A DNA stretch of 64,000 bases from NCBI RefSeq assembly GCF_910589235.1, contig NC_060955.1, positions 12,048,837-12,112,836 on the forward strand, given 5' to 3'. Of this stretch, positions 1 through 12,400 are shown piece by piece. The notes below the pieces were generated by a model. That model did no database searches and was not told where the DNA came from. It was given only the letters and a program-made list of their open reading frames with translations. Position numbers and translations under genes: made by a program. How positions within the stretch are numbered: the first letter of the stretch is position 1; the number at the start of each line of letters is the position of its first letter. Origin of the DNA: Vespa crabro. Taxonomy: Eukaryota; Arthropoda; Insecta; Hymenoptera; Vespidae.

Positions 1-33
1 GACTGTGCGTAAATAGAAGTTTTAACATGAGAA

Positions 34-56
34 TTGTCGAAAAATGAGATCGACAA
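34..56. other. 7-bp inverted repeat with 9-base loop, A monomer only
   Basis: TTGTCGA at 34-40 and TCGACAA at 50-56 are perfect reverse complements around a 9-base spacer. The arrangement recurs in most A monomers. In B the left arm reads TTGTAGA and the right arm TCGACAC, so the dyad is broken there. A4 monomers keep six of seven pairs. One A copy is damaged by G to T near 14,932. With the B palindrome, each dimer has one dyad element per monomer, at different offsets. Confidence 0.75.
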
Positions 57-104
57 ATGCGAATTTTGTTAAATGCTGAGATAAAATCGTGAACAAAATG
101 AACT

Positions 105-200
105 TACTCGTACCACAGCTTGAGAAATGTTTCCAATCTATTCGGACATTGTATTTCTGAAGATCAAACATCCATTTTATCTTGGAATCGACGTTATAAC
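105..200. repeat. Conserved core of the monomer (reference copy in A)
   Basis: This stretch runs from ACTCGTACCACAGCTT to GGAATCGACGTT and is nearly the same in A and B (about 5 differences in 97 aligned positions, against roughly 55 in the remaining 240). The matching part of B is about 443-540. It contains most of the recombination junctions I can place (99-146, 3,484-3,531, 16,349-16,396, 25,150-25,197, 30,945-30,951). It could be a constrained protein-binding region, or simply the stretch kept alike by exchange between A and B; sequence alone does not separate the two. Confidence 0.8.
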
Positions 201-338
201 CTTGTTTCATATTTTATATACGATTATTAGCTCATAAAGAAGTATCATCGAAATACGAAATTTGAAATCTCAATCAATATCAATGCTTTTATATTCTATC
301 GACGCAGAATATACAAAGGAACAAGATCATAAGTTTGT

Positions 339-677
339 CACTATGTGTAAATACGAGTTTCAACATGAATATTGTAGAAAAATGAGATCGACACATGCGA
401 ATTTCGTTAATTGCTGAGATTTAATCGTGAAAGCATTGAACTAACTCGTACCACAGCTTGAGAATTGTTTCCAATCGATTCGGACATTGTATTTCTGAAG
501 ATCAAACATCTATTTTATCTTGGAATCGACGTTTTAACCTTGTGTCTTAACGTATATACGTTTTTTCGTTCATAATGGCGTACCATCGAAATACGAAATA
601 ATGAAATCTCATTCAAATTCAATTAGTTTATATTCTGTCGACGCATAACAAAGATTACAACAAGAATATATCTTCCT
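339..677 (+). repeat. Monomer B, reference copy (339 bp)
   Basis: This is the second half of the dimer, opening CACTATGTG. It aligns with A along its length with one extra base near offset 260. Identity to A is about 83% over the first 104 positions, about 95% over offsets 105-200, and lowest in the last 140. B alone carries the perfect palindrome at 549-562, an AATCGATT palindrome at 473-480 (ClaI site) and a GTCGAC site (SalI) at 637-642. Two B variants alternate between regions: one with CGAAATAATG and GACGCATAA, and B2 with CGAAAAAATG and GACGCAGAATAAAG. A later variant has TATGTGAAAATAC in place of TATGTGTAAATAC. Confidence 0.95.
549..562. other. 14-bp perfect palindrome, once per B monomer
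   Basis: AACGTATATACGTT equals its own reverse complement. It sits 548 bases into each standard dimer and recurs in nearly all B monomers, followed by a short T run. The matching place in A (211-224, ATTTTATATACGAT) lacks the left arm, so the palindrome is specific to B. I noticed three broken copies: A to T at 20,193, C to G at 34,064 and T to G at 63,852. It could be a cruciform-prone dyad or a dimeric protein site; no known factor is assigned. Confidence 0.85.
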
Positions 678-3600
678 GACTGTGTGTAAATAGAAGTTTT
701 CACATGAAAATTGTCGAAAAATGAGATCGACAAATGCGAATTTCTTTAATTGCAGAGATGTAATCGTGAAATCATTGAACTTACTCGTACCACAGCTTGA
801 GAAATGTTTCCAATCTATTCGGACATTGTATTTCTGAAGATCAAACATCCATTTTATCTTGGAATCGACGTTATAACCGTGTTTCATATTTTATATACGA
901 TTATTAGCTCATAAAGAAGTATCATCGAAATACGAAATTTGAAATCTCAATCAATATCAATGCTTTTATATTCTATCGACGCAGAATATACAATGGAACA
1001 AGATCATAAGTTTGTCACTATGTGTAAATACGAGTTTCAACATGAATATTGTAGAAAAATGAGATCGACACATGCGAATTTCGTTAATTGCTGAGATTTA
1101 ATCGTGAAAGCATTGAACTAACTCGTACCACAGCTTGAGAATTGTTTCCAATCGATTCGGACATTGTATTTCTGAAGATCAAACATCTATTTTATCTTGG
1201 AATCGACGTTTTAACCTTGTGTCTTAACGTATATACGTTTTTTCGTTCATAATGGCGTACCATCGAAATACGAAATAATGAAATCTCATTCAAATTCAAT
1301 TAGTTTATATTCTGTCGACGCATAATAAAGATTACAACAAGAATATATCATCCTGACTGTGTGTAAATAGAAGTTTTAACATGAGAATTGTCGAAAAATG
1401 AGATCGACAAATGCGAATATTGTTAAATGCTGAGATAAAATCGTGAACAAAATGAACTTACTCGTACCACAGCTTGAGAAATGTTTCCAATCTATTCGGA
1501 CATTGTATTTCTGAAGATCAAACATCCATTTTATCTTGGAATCGACGTTATAACCGTGTTTCATATTTTATATACGATTATTAGCTCATAAAGAAGTATC
1601 ATCGAAATACGAAATTTGAAATCGCAATCAATATCAATGCTTTTATATTCTATCGACGCAGAATATACAATGGAACAAGATCATAAGTTTGTCACTATGT
1701 GTAAATACGAGTTTCAACATGAATATTGTAGAAAAATGAGATCGACACATGCGAATTTCGTTAATTGCTGAGATTTAATCGTGAAAGCATTGAACTAACT
1801 CGTACCACAGCTTGAGAATTGTTTCCAATCGATTCGGACATTGTATTTCTGAAGATCAAACATCTATTTTATCTTGGAATCGACGTTTTAACCTTGTGTC
1901 TTAACGTATATACGTTTTTTCGTTCATAATGGCGTACCATCGAAATACGAAATAATGAAATCTCATTCAAATTCAATTAGTTTATATTCTGTCGACGCAT
2001 AACAAAGATTACAACAAGAATATATCTTCCTGACTGTGTGTAAATAGAAGTTTTCACATGAAAATTGTCGAAAAATGAGATCGACAAATGCGAATTTCTT
2101 TAATTGCAGAGATGTAATCGTGAAATCATTGAACTTACTCGTACCACAGCTTGAGAAATGTTTCCAATCTATTCGGACATTGTATTTCTGAAGATCAAAC
2201 ATCCATTTTATCTTGGAATCGACGTTATAACCGTGTTTCATATTTTATATACGATTATTAGCTCATAAAGAAGTATCATCGAAATACGAAATTTGAAATC
2301 TCAATCAACATCAATGCTTTTATATTCTATCGACGCAGAATATACAATGGAACAAGATCATAAGTTTGTCACTATGTGTAAATACGAGTTTCAACATGAA
2401 TATTGTAGAAAAATGAGATCGACACATGCGAATTTCGTTAATTGCTGAGATTTAATCGTGAAAGCATTGAACTAACTCGTACCACAGCTTGAGAATTGTT
2501 TCCAATCGATTCGGACATTGTATTTCTGAAGATCAAACATCTATTTTATCTTGGAATCGACGTTTTAACCTTGTGTCTTAACGTATATACGTTTTTTCGT
2601 TCATAATGGCGTACCATCGAAATACGAAATAATGAAATCTCATTCAAATTCAATTAGTTTATATTCTGTCGACGCATAATAAAGATTACAACAAGAATAT
2701 ATCATCCTGACTGTGTGTAAATAGAAGTTTTAACATGAGAATTGTCGAAAAATGAGATCGACAAATGCGAATATTGTTAAATGCTGAGATAAAATCGTGA
2801 ACAAAATGAACTTACTCGTACCACAGCTTGAGAAATGTTTCCAATCTATTCGGACATTGTATTTCTGAAGATCAAACATCCATTTTATCTTGGAATCGAC
2901 GTTATAACCTTGTTTCATATTTTATATACGATTATTAGCTCATAAAGAAGTATCATCGAAATACGAAATTTGAAATCTCAATCAATATCAATGCTTTTAT
3001 ATTCTATCGACGCAGAATATACAAAGGAACAAGATCATAAGTTTGTCACTATGTGTAAATACGAGTTTCAACATGAATATTGTAGAAAAATGAGATCGAC
3101 ACATGCGAATTTCGTTAATTGCTGAGATTTAATCGTGAAAGCATTGAACTAACTCGTACCACAGCTTGAGAATTGTTTCCAATCGATTCGGACATTGTAT
3201 TTCTGAAGATCAAACATCTATTTTATCTTGGAATCGACGTTTTAACCTTGTGTCTTAACGTATATACGTTTTTTCGTTCATAATGGCGTACCATCGAAAT
3301 ACGAAATAATGAAATCTCATTCAAATTCAATTAGTTTATATTCTGTCGACGCATAACAAAGATTACAACAAGAATATATCTTCCTGACTGTGTGTAAATA
3401 GAAGTTTTCACATGAAAATTGTCGAAAAATGAGATCGACAAATGCGAATTTCTTTAATTGCAGAGATGTAATCGTGAAATCATTGAACTTACTCGTACCA
3501 CAGCTTGAGAAATGTTTCCAATCTATTCGGAAATTGTATTTCTGAAGATCAAACATCCATTTTATCTTGGAATCGACGTTATAACCGTGTTTCATATTTT

Positions 3601-4062
3601 ATATACGATTATTAGCTCATAAAGAAGTATCATCGAAATACGAAATTTGAAATCTCAATCAATATCAATGCTATTATATTCTATCGACGCAGAATATACA
3701 ATGGAACAAGATCATAAGTTTGTCACTATGTGTAAATACGAGTTTCAACATGAATATTGTAGAAAAATGAGATCGACACATGCGAATTTCGTTAATTGCT
3801 GAGATTTAATCGTGAAAGCATTGAACTAACTCGTACCACAGCTTGAGAATTGTTTCCAATCGATTCGGACATTGTATTTCTGAAGATCAAACATCTATTT
3901 TATCTTGGAATCGACGTTTTAACCTTGTGTCTTAACGTATATACGTTTTTTCGTTCATAATGGCGTACCATCGAAATACGAATTAATGAAATCTCATTCA
4001 AATTCAATTAGTTTATATTCTGTCGACGCATAATAAAGATTACAACAAGAATATATCATCCT

Positions 4063-7000
4063 GACTGTGTGTAAATAGAAGTTTTAACATGAGAATTGTC
4101 GAAAAATGAGATCGACAAATGCGAATTTTGTTAAATGCTGAGATAAAATCGTGAACAAAATGAACTTACTCGTACCACAGCTTGAGAAATGTTTCCAATC
4201 TATTCGGAAATTGTATTTCTGAAGATCAAACATCCATTTTATCTTGGAATCGACGTTATAACCGTGTTTCATATTTTATATACGATTATTAGCTCATAAA
4301 GAAGTATCATCGAAATACTAAATTTGAAATCTCAATCAATATCAATGCTATTATATTCTATCGACGCAGAATATACAATGGAACAAGATCATAAGTTTGT
4401 CACTATGTGTAAATACGAGTTTCAACATGAATATTGTAGAAAAATGAGATCGACACATGCGAATTTCGTTAATTGCTGAGATTTAATCGTGAAAGCATTG
4501 AACTAACTCGTACCACAGCTTGAGAATTGTTTCCAATCGATTCGGACATTGTATTTCTGAAGATCAAACATCTATTTTATCTTGGAATCGACGTTTTATC
4601 CTTGTGTCTTAACGTATATACGTTTTTTCGTTCATAATGGCGTAACATCGAAATACGAAATAATGAAATCTCATTCAAATTCAATTAGTTTATATTCTGT
4701 CGACGCATAATAAAGATTACAACAAGAATATATCTTCCTGACTGTGTGTAAATAGAAGTTTTAACATGAAAATTGTCGAAAAATGAGATCGACAAATGCG
4801 AATTTTGTTAAATGCTGAGATAAAATCGTGAACAAAATGAACTTACTCGTACCACAGCTTGAGAAATGTTTCCAATCTATTCGGAAATTGTATTTCTGAA
4901 GATCAAACATCCATTTTATCTTGGAATCGACGTTATAACCGTGTTTCATATTTTATATACGATTATTAGCTCATAAAGAAGTATCATCGAAATACGAAAT
5001 TTGAAATCTCAATCAATATCAATGCTTTTATATTCTATCGACGCAGAATATACAATGGAACAAGATCATAAGTTTGTCACTATGTGTAAATACGAGTTTC
5101 AACATGAATATTGTAGAAAAATGAGATCGACACATGCGAATTTCGTTAATTGCTGAGATTTAATCGTGAAAGCATTGAACTAACTCGTACCACAGCTTGA
5201 GAATTGTTTCCAATCGATTCGGACATTGTATTTCTGAAGATCAAACATCTATTTTATCTTGGAATCGACGTTTTAACCTTGTGTCTTAACGTATATACGT
5301 TTTTTCGTTCATAATGGCGTACCATCGAAATACGAATTAATGAAATCTCATTCAAATTCAATTAGTTTATATTCTGTCGACGCATAATAAAGATTACAAC
5401 AAGAATATATCATCCTGACTGTGTGTAAATAGAAGTTTTAACATGAGAATTGTCGAAAAATGAGATCGACAAATGCGAATATTGTTAAATGCTGAGATAA
5501 AATCGTGAACAAAATGAACTTACTCGTACCACAGCTTGAGAAATGTTTCCAATCTATTCGGAAATTGTATTTCTGAAGATCAAACATCCATTTTATCTTG
5601 GAATCGACGTTATAACCGTGTTTCATATTTTATATACGATTATTAGCTCATAAAGAAGTATCATCGAAAGACGAAATTTGAAATCTCAATCAATATCAAT
5701 GCTATTATATTCTATCGACGCAGAATATACAATGGAACAAGATCATAAGTTTGTCACTATGTGTAAATACGAGTTTCAACATGAATATTGTAGAAAAATG
5801 AGATCGACACATGCGAATTTCGTTAATTGCTGAGATTTAATCGTGAAAGCATTGAACTAACTCGTACCACAGCTTGAGAATTGTTTCCAATCGATTCGGA
5901 CATTGTATTTCTGAAGATCAAACATCTATTTTATCTTGGAATCGACGTTTTAACCTTGTGTCTTAACGTATATACGTTTTTTCGTTCATAATGGCGTACC
6001 ATCGAAATACGAATTAATGAAATCTCATTCAAATTCAATTAGTTTATATTCTGTCGACGCATAATAAAGATTACAACAAGAATATATCATCCTGACTGTG
6101 TGTAAATAGAAGTTTTAACATGAGAATTGTCGAAAAATGAGATCGACAAATGCGAATTTTGTTAAATGCTGAGATAAAATCGTGAACAAAATGAACTTAC
6201 TCGTACCACAGCTTGAGAAATGTTTCCAATCTATTCGGAAATTGTATTTCTGAAGATCAAACATCCATTTTATCTTGGAATCGACGTTATAACCGTGTTT
6301 CATATTTTATATACGATTATTAGCTCATAAAGAAGTATCATCGAAATACGAAATTTGAAATCTCAATCAATATCAATGCTATTATATTCTATCGACGCAG
6401 AATATACAATGGAACAAGATCATAAGTTTGTCACTATGTGTAAATACGAGTTTCAACATGAATATTGTAGAAAAATGAGATCGACACATGCGAATTTCGT
6501 TAATTGCTGAGATTTAATCGTGAAAGCATTGAACTAACTCGTACCACAGCTTGAGAATTGTTTCCAATCGATTCGGACATTGTATTTCTGAAGATCAAAC
6601 ATCTATTTTATCTTGGAATCGACGTTTTAACCTTGTGTCTTAACGTATATACGTTTTTTCGTTCATAATGGCGTACCATCGAAATACGAATTAATGAAAT
6701 CTCATTCAAATTCAATTAGTTTATATTCTGTCGACGCATAATAAAGATTACAACAAGAATATATCATCCTGACTGTGTGTAAATAGAAGTTTTAACATGA
6801 GAATTGTCGAAAAATGAGATCGACAAATGCGAATTTTGTTAAATGCTGAGATAAAATCGTGAACAAAATGAACTTACTCGTACCACAGCTTGAGAAATGT
6901 TTCCAATCTATTCGGAAATTGTATTTCTGAAGATCAAACATCCATTTTATCTTGGAATCGACGTTATAACCGTGTTTCATATTTTATATACGATTATTAG

Positions 7001-9478
7001 CTCATAAAGAAGTATCATCGAAATACGAAATTTGAAATCTCAATCAATATCAATGCTATTATATTCTATCGACGCAGAATATACAATGGAACAAGATCAT
7101 AAGTTTGTCACTATGTGTAAATACGAGTTTCAACATGAATATTGTAGAAAAATGAGATCGACACATGCGAATTTCGTTAATTGCTGAGATTTAATCGTGA
7201 AAGCATTGAACTAACTCGTACCACAGCTTGAGAATTGTTTCCAATCGATTCGGACATTGTATTTCTGAAGATCAAACATCTATTTTATCTTGGAATCGAC
7301 GTTTTATCCTTGTGTCTTAACGTATATACGTTTTTTCGTTCATAATGGCGTAACATCGAAATACGAAATAATGAAATCTCATTCAAATTCAATTAGTTTA
7401 TATTCTGTCGACGCATAATAAAGATTACAACAAGAATATATCTTCCTGACTGTGTGTAAATAGAAGTTTTAACATGAAAATTGTCGAAAAATGAGATCGA
7501 CAAATGCGAATTTTGTTAAATGCTGAGATAAAATCGTGAACAAAATGAACTTACTCGTACCACAGCTTGAGAAATGTTTCCAATCTATTCGGAAATTGTA
7601 TTTCTGAAGATCAAACATCCATTTTATCTTGGAATCGACGTTATAACCGTGTTTCATATTTTATATACGATTATTAGCTCATAAAGAAGTATCATCGAAA
7701 TACGAAATTTGAAATCTCAATCAATATCAATGCTATTATATTCTATCGACGCAGAATATACAATGGAACAAGATCATAAGTTTGTCACTATGTGTAAATA
7801 CGAGTTTCAACATGAATATTGTAGAAAAATGAGATCGACACATGCGAATTTCGTTAATTGCTGAGATTTAATCGTGAAAGCATTGAACTAACTCGTACCA
7901 CAGCTTGAGAATTGTTTCCAATCGATTCGGACATTGTATTTCTGAAGATCAAACATCTATTTTATCTTGGAATCGACGTTTTAACCTTGTGTCTTAACGT
8001 ATATACGTTTTTTCGTTCATAATGGCGTACCATCGAAATACGAATTAATGAAATCTCATTCAAATTCAATTAGTTTATATTCTGTCGACGCATAATAAAG
8101 AGTACAACAAGAATATATCATCCTGACTGTGTGTAAATAGAAGTTTTAACATGAGAATTGTCGAAAAATGAGATCGACAAATGCGAATTTTGTTAAATGC
8201 TGAGATAAAATCGTGAACAAAATGAACTTACTCGTACCACAGCTTGAGAAATGTTTCCAATCTATTCGGAAATTGTATTTCTGAAGATCAAACATCCATT
8301 TTATCTTGGAATCGACGTTATAACCGTGTTTCATATTTTATATACGATTATTAGCTCATAAAGAAGTATCATCGAAATACGAAATTTGAAATCTCAATCA
8401 ATATCAATGCTATTATATTCTATCGACGCAGAATATACAATGGAACAAGATCATAAGTTTGTCACTATGTGTAAATACGAGTTTCAACATGAATATTGTA
8501 GAAAAATGAGATCGACACATGCGAATTTCGTTAATTGCTGAGATTTAATCGTGAAAGCATTGAACTAACTCGTACCACAGCTTGAGAATTGTTTCCAATC
8601 GATTCGGACATTGTATTTCTGAAGATCAAACATCTATTTTATCTTGGAATCGACGTTTTAACCTTGTGTCTTAACGTATATACGTTTTTTCGTTCATAAT
8701 GGCGTACCATCGAAATACGAAATAATGAAATCTCATTCAAATTCAATTAGTTTATATTCTGTCGACGCATAATAAAGATTACAACAAGAATATATCTTCC
8801 TGACTGTGTGTAAATAGAAGTTTTAACATGAAAATTGTCGAAAAATGAGATCGACAAATGCGAATTTTGTTAAATGCTGAGATAAAATCGTGAACAAAAT
8901 GAACTTACTCGTACCACAGCTTGAGAAATGTTTCCAATCTATTCGGAAATTGTATTTCTGAAGATCAAACATCCATTTTATCTTTGAATCGACGTTATAA
9001 CCGTGTTTCATATTTTATATACGATTATTAGCTCATAAAGAAGTATCATCGAAAGACGAAATTTGAAATCTCAATCAATATCAATGCTATTATATTCTAT
9101 CGACGCAGAATATACAATGGAACAAGATCATAAGTTTGTCACTATGTGTAAATACGAGTTTCAACATGAATATTGTAGAAAAATGAGATCGACACATGCG
9201 AATTTCGTTAATTGCTGAGATTTAATCGTGAAAGCATTGAACTAACTCGTACCACAGCTTGAGAATTGTTTCCAATCGATTCGGACATTGTATTTCTGAA
9301 GATCAAACATCTATTTTATCTTGGAATCGACGTTTTAACCTTGTGTCTTAACGTATATACGTTTTTTCGTTCATATTGGCGTACCATCGAAATACGAAAA
9401 AATGAAATCTCATTCAAATTCAATTAGTTTATATTCTGTCGACGCAGAATAAAGATTACAACAAGAATATATCTTCCT
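4063..9478. repeat. Block 2: uniform dimers of the L1-R1 type
   Basis: Eight dimers (4063, 4740, 5417, 6094, 6771, 7448, 8125, 8802), almost all with the L1 left half and the R1 base GGAAATTG. The B monomer at about 4,590-4,660 and the one at about 7,300-7,370 share two otherwise rare changes (TTTATCCTTG and GCGTAACATCG). They lie 2,708 bp apart, showing a copied four-dimer segment. The marker CGAATTAATG is common in B here and also appears near 3,981. The marker CGAAAGACG occurs at 5417 and 8802. Confidence 0.85.
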
Positions 9479-12400
9479 GACTGTGTGTAAATAGAAGTTT
9501 TAACATGAAAATTGTCGAAAAATGAGATCGACAAATGCGAATTTTGTAAAAATGCTGAGATAAAATCGTGAACAAAATGAACTTACTCGTACCACAGCTT
9601 GAGAAATGTTTCCAATCTATTCGGAAATTGTATTTCTGAAGATCAAACATCCATTTTATCTTGGAATCGACGTTATAACCGTGTTTCATATTTTATATAC
9701 GATTATTAGCTCATAAAGAAGTATCATCGAAATACGAAATTTGAAATCTCAATCAATATCAATGCTATTATATTCTATCGACGCAGAATATACAATGGAA
9801 CAAGATCATAAGTTTGTCACTATGTGTAAATACGAGTTTCAACATGAATATTGTAGAAAAATGAGATCGACACATGCGAATTTCGTTAATTGCTGAGATT
9901 TAATCGTGAAAGCATTGAACTAACTCGTACCACAGCTTGAGAATTGTTTCCAATCGATTCGGACATTGTATTTCTGAAGATCAAACATCTATTTTATCTT
10001 GGAATCGACGTTTTAACCTTGTGTCTTAACGTATATACGTTTTTTCGTTCATAATGGCGTACCATCGAAATACGAAAAAATGAAATCTCATTCAAATTCA
10101 ATTAGTTTATATTCTGTCGACGCAGAATAAAGATTACAACAAGAATATATCTTTCTGACTGTGTGTAAATAGAAGTTTTAACATGAAAATTGTCGAAAAA
10201 TGAGATCGACAAATGCGAATTTCTTTAATTGCAGAGATGTAATCGTGAAATCATTGAACTTACTCGTACCACAGCTTGAGAAATGTTTCCAATCTATTCG
10301 GACATTGTATTTCTGAAGATCAAACATCCATTTTATCTTGGAATCGACGTTATAACCGTATTTCATAATTTATATACGATTATTAGCTCATAAAGAAGTA
10401 TAATCGAAATACGAAATTTGAAATCTCAATCAATATCAATGCTTTTATATTCTATCGACGCAGAATATACAATGGAACAAGATCATAAGTTTGTCACTAT
10501 GTGTAAATACGAGTTTCAACATGAATATTGTAGAAAAATGAGATCGACACATGCGAATTTCGTTAATTGCTGAGATTTAATCGTGAAAGCATTGAACTAA
10601 CTCGTACCACAGCTTGAGAATTGTTTCCAATCGATTCGGACATTGTATTTCTGAAGATCAAACATCTATTTTATCTTGGAATCGACGTTTTAACCTTGTG
10701 TCTTAACGTATATACGTTTTTTCGTTCATAATGGCGTACCATCGAAATACGAAAAAATGAAATCTCATTCAAATTCAATTAGTTTATATTCTGTCGACGC
10801 AGAATAAAGATTACAACAAGAATATATCTTCCTGACTGTGTGTAAATAGAAGTTTTAACATGAAAATTGTCGAAAAATGAGATCGACAAATGCGAATTTT
10901 GTTAAATGCTGAGATAGAATCGTGAACAAAATGAACTTACTCGTACCACAGCTTGAGAAATGTTTCCAATCTATTCGGAAATTGTATTTCTGAAGATCAA
11001 ACATCCATTTTATCTTGGAATCGACGTTATAACCGTGTTTCATATTTTATATACGATTATTAGCTCATAAAGAAGTATCATCGAAATACGAAATTTGAAA
11101 TCTCAATCAATATCAATGCTATTATATTCTATCGACGCAGAATATACAATGGAACAAGATCATAAGTTTGTCACTATGTGTAAATACGAGTTTCAACATG
11201 AATATTGTAGAAAAATGAGATCGACACATGCGAATTTCGTTAATTGCTGAGATTTAATCGTGAAAGCATTGAACTAACTCGTACCACAGCTTGAGAATTG
11301 TTTCCAATCGATTCGGACATTGTATTTCTGAAGATCAAACATCTATTTTAATCTTGGAATCGACGTTTTAACCTTGTGTCTTAACGTATATACGTTTTTT
11401 CGTTCATAATGGCGTACCATCGAAATACGAAAAAATGAAATCTCATTCAAATTCAATTAGTTTATATTCTGTCGACGCAGAATAAAGATTACAACAAGAA
11501 TATATCTTTCTGACTGTGTGTAAATAGAAGTTTTAACATGAAAATTGTCGAAAAATGAGATCGACAAATGCGAATTTCTTTAATTGCAGAGATGTAATCG
11601 TGAAATCATTGAACTTACTCGTACCACAGCTTGAGAAATGTTTCCAATCTATTCGGACATTGTATTTCTGAAGATCAAACATCCATTTTATCTTGGAATC
11701 GACGTTATAACCGTATTTCATAATTTATATACGATTATTAGCTCATAAAGAAGTATAATCGAAATACGAAATTTGAAATCTCAATCAATATCAATGCTTT
11801 TATATTCTATCGACGCAGAATATACAATGGAACAAGATCATAAGTTTGTCACTATGTGTAAATACGAGTTTCAACATGAATATTGTAGAAAAATGAGATC
11901 GACACATGCGAATTTCGTTAATTGCTGAGATTTAATCGTGAAAGCATTGAACTAACTCGTACCACAGCTTGAGAATTGTTTCCAATCGATTCGGACATTG
12001 TATTTCTGAAGATCAAACATCTATTTTATCTTGGAATCGACGTTTTAACCTTGTGTCTTAACGTATATACGTTTTTTCGTTCATAATGGCGTACCATCGA
12101 AATACGAAAAAATGAAATCTCATTCAAATTCAATTAGTTTATATTCTGTCGACGCAGAATAAAGATTACAACAAGAATATATCTTCCTGACTGTGTGTAA
12201 ATAGAAGTTTTAACATGAAAATTGTCGAAAAATGAGATCGACAAATGCGAATTTTGTTAAATGCTGAGATAGAATCGTGAACAAAATGAACTTACTCGTA
12301 CCACAGCTTGAGAAATGTTTCCAATCTATTCGGAAATTGTATTTCTGAAGATCAAACATCCATTTTATCTTGGAATCGACGTTATAACCGTGTTTCATAT

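Larger units (their letters stand above)
1..338 (+). repeat. Monomer A, reference copy (338 bp)
   Basis: This is the first half of the dimer. It begins GACTGTG and ends in AAGTTTGT just before the CACTATG that opens B. By count it has 51 C, 53 G and 14 CpG in 338 bases. Left-half markers (offsets about 66-97) come in two main alleles. L1, as here, has GTTAAATGCTGAG followed by GAACAAAATG. L2, as at 678, has CTTTAATTGCAGAG followed by GAAATCATTG. Right-half markers are R2 (GGACATTG and GCTTTTATA, as here) or R1 (GGAAATTG and GCTATTATA). A third form, A3, and a mosaic form, A4, occur in the second half of the window. No coding function is inferred. Confidence 0.95.
1..4062. repeat. Block 1: 1,354-bp tetramer HOR, three copies
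   Basis: Six dimers (starts 1, 678, 1355, 2032, 2709, 3386). A monomers alternate between L1-left and L2-left forms, so the true period is A(L1)-B-A(L2)-B, 1,354 bp. The units at 1, 1355 and 2709 combine an L1 left half with an R2 right half. The unit at 3386 combines L2 left with R1 right and lies at the change to block 2. Units 1 and 2709 share the markers AACCTTGTTTC and ACAAAGGAAC, which suggests a longer 2,708-bp period as well. Confidence 0.85.

Noticed and set aside
1..338. A shorter ancestral repeat of about 169 bp inside each monomer
   Set aside because: Comparing the two halves of A shows only scattered short matches such as TCGAC and TCGAAA. There is no continuous alignment, so the monomer length near two nucleosomes is noted but a sub-repeat is not supported.
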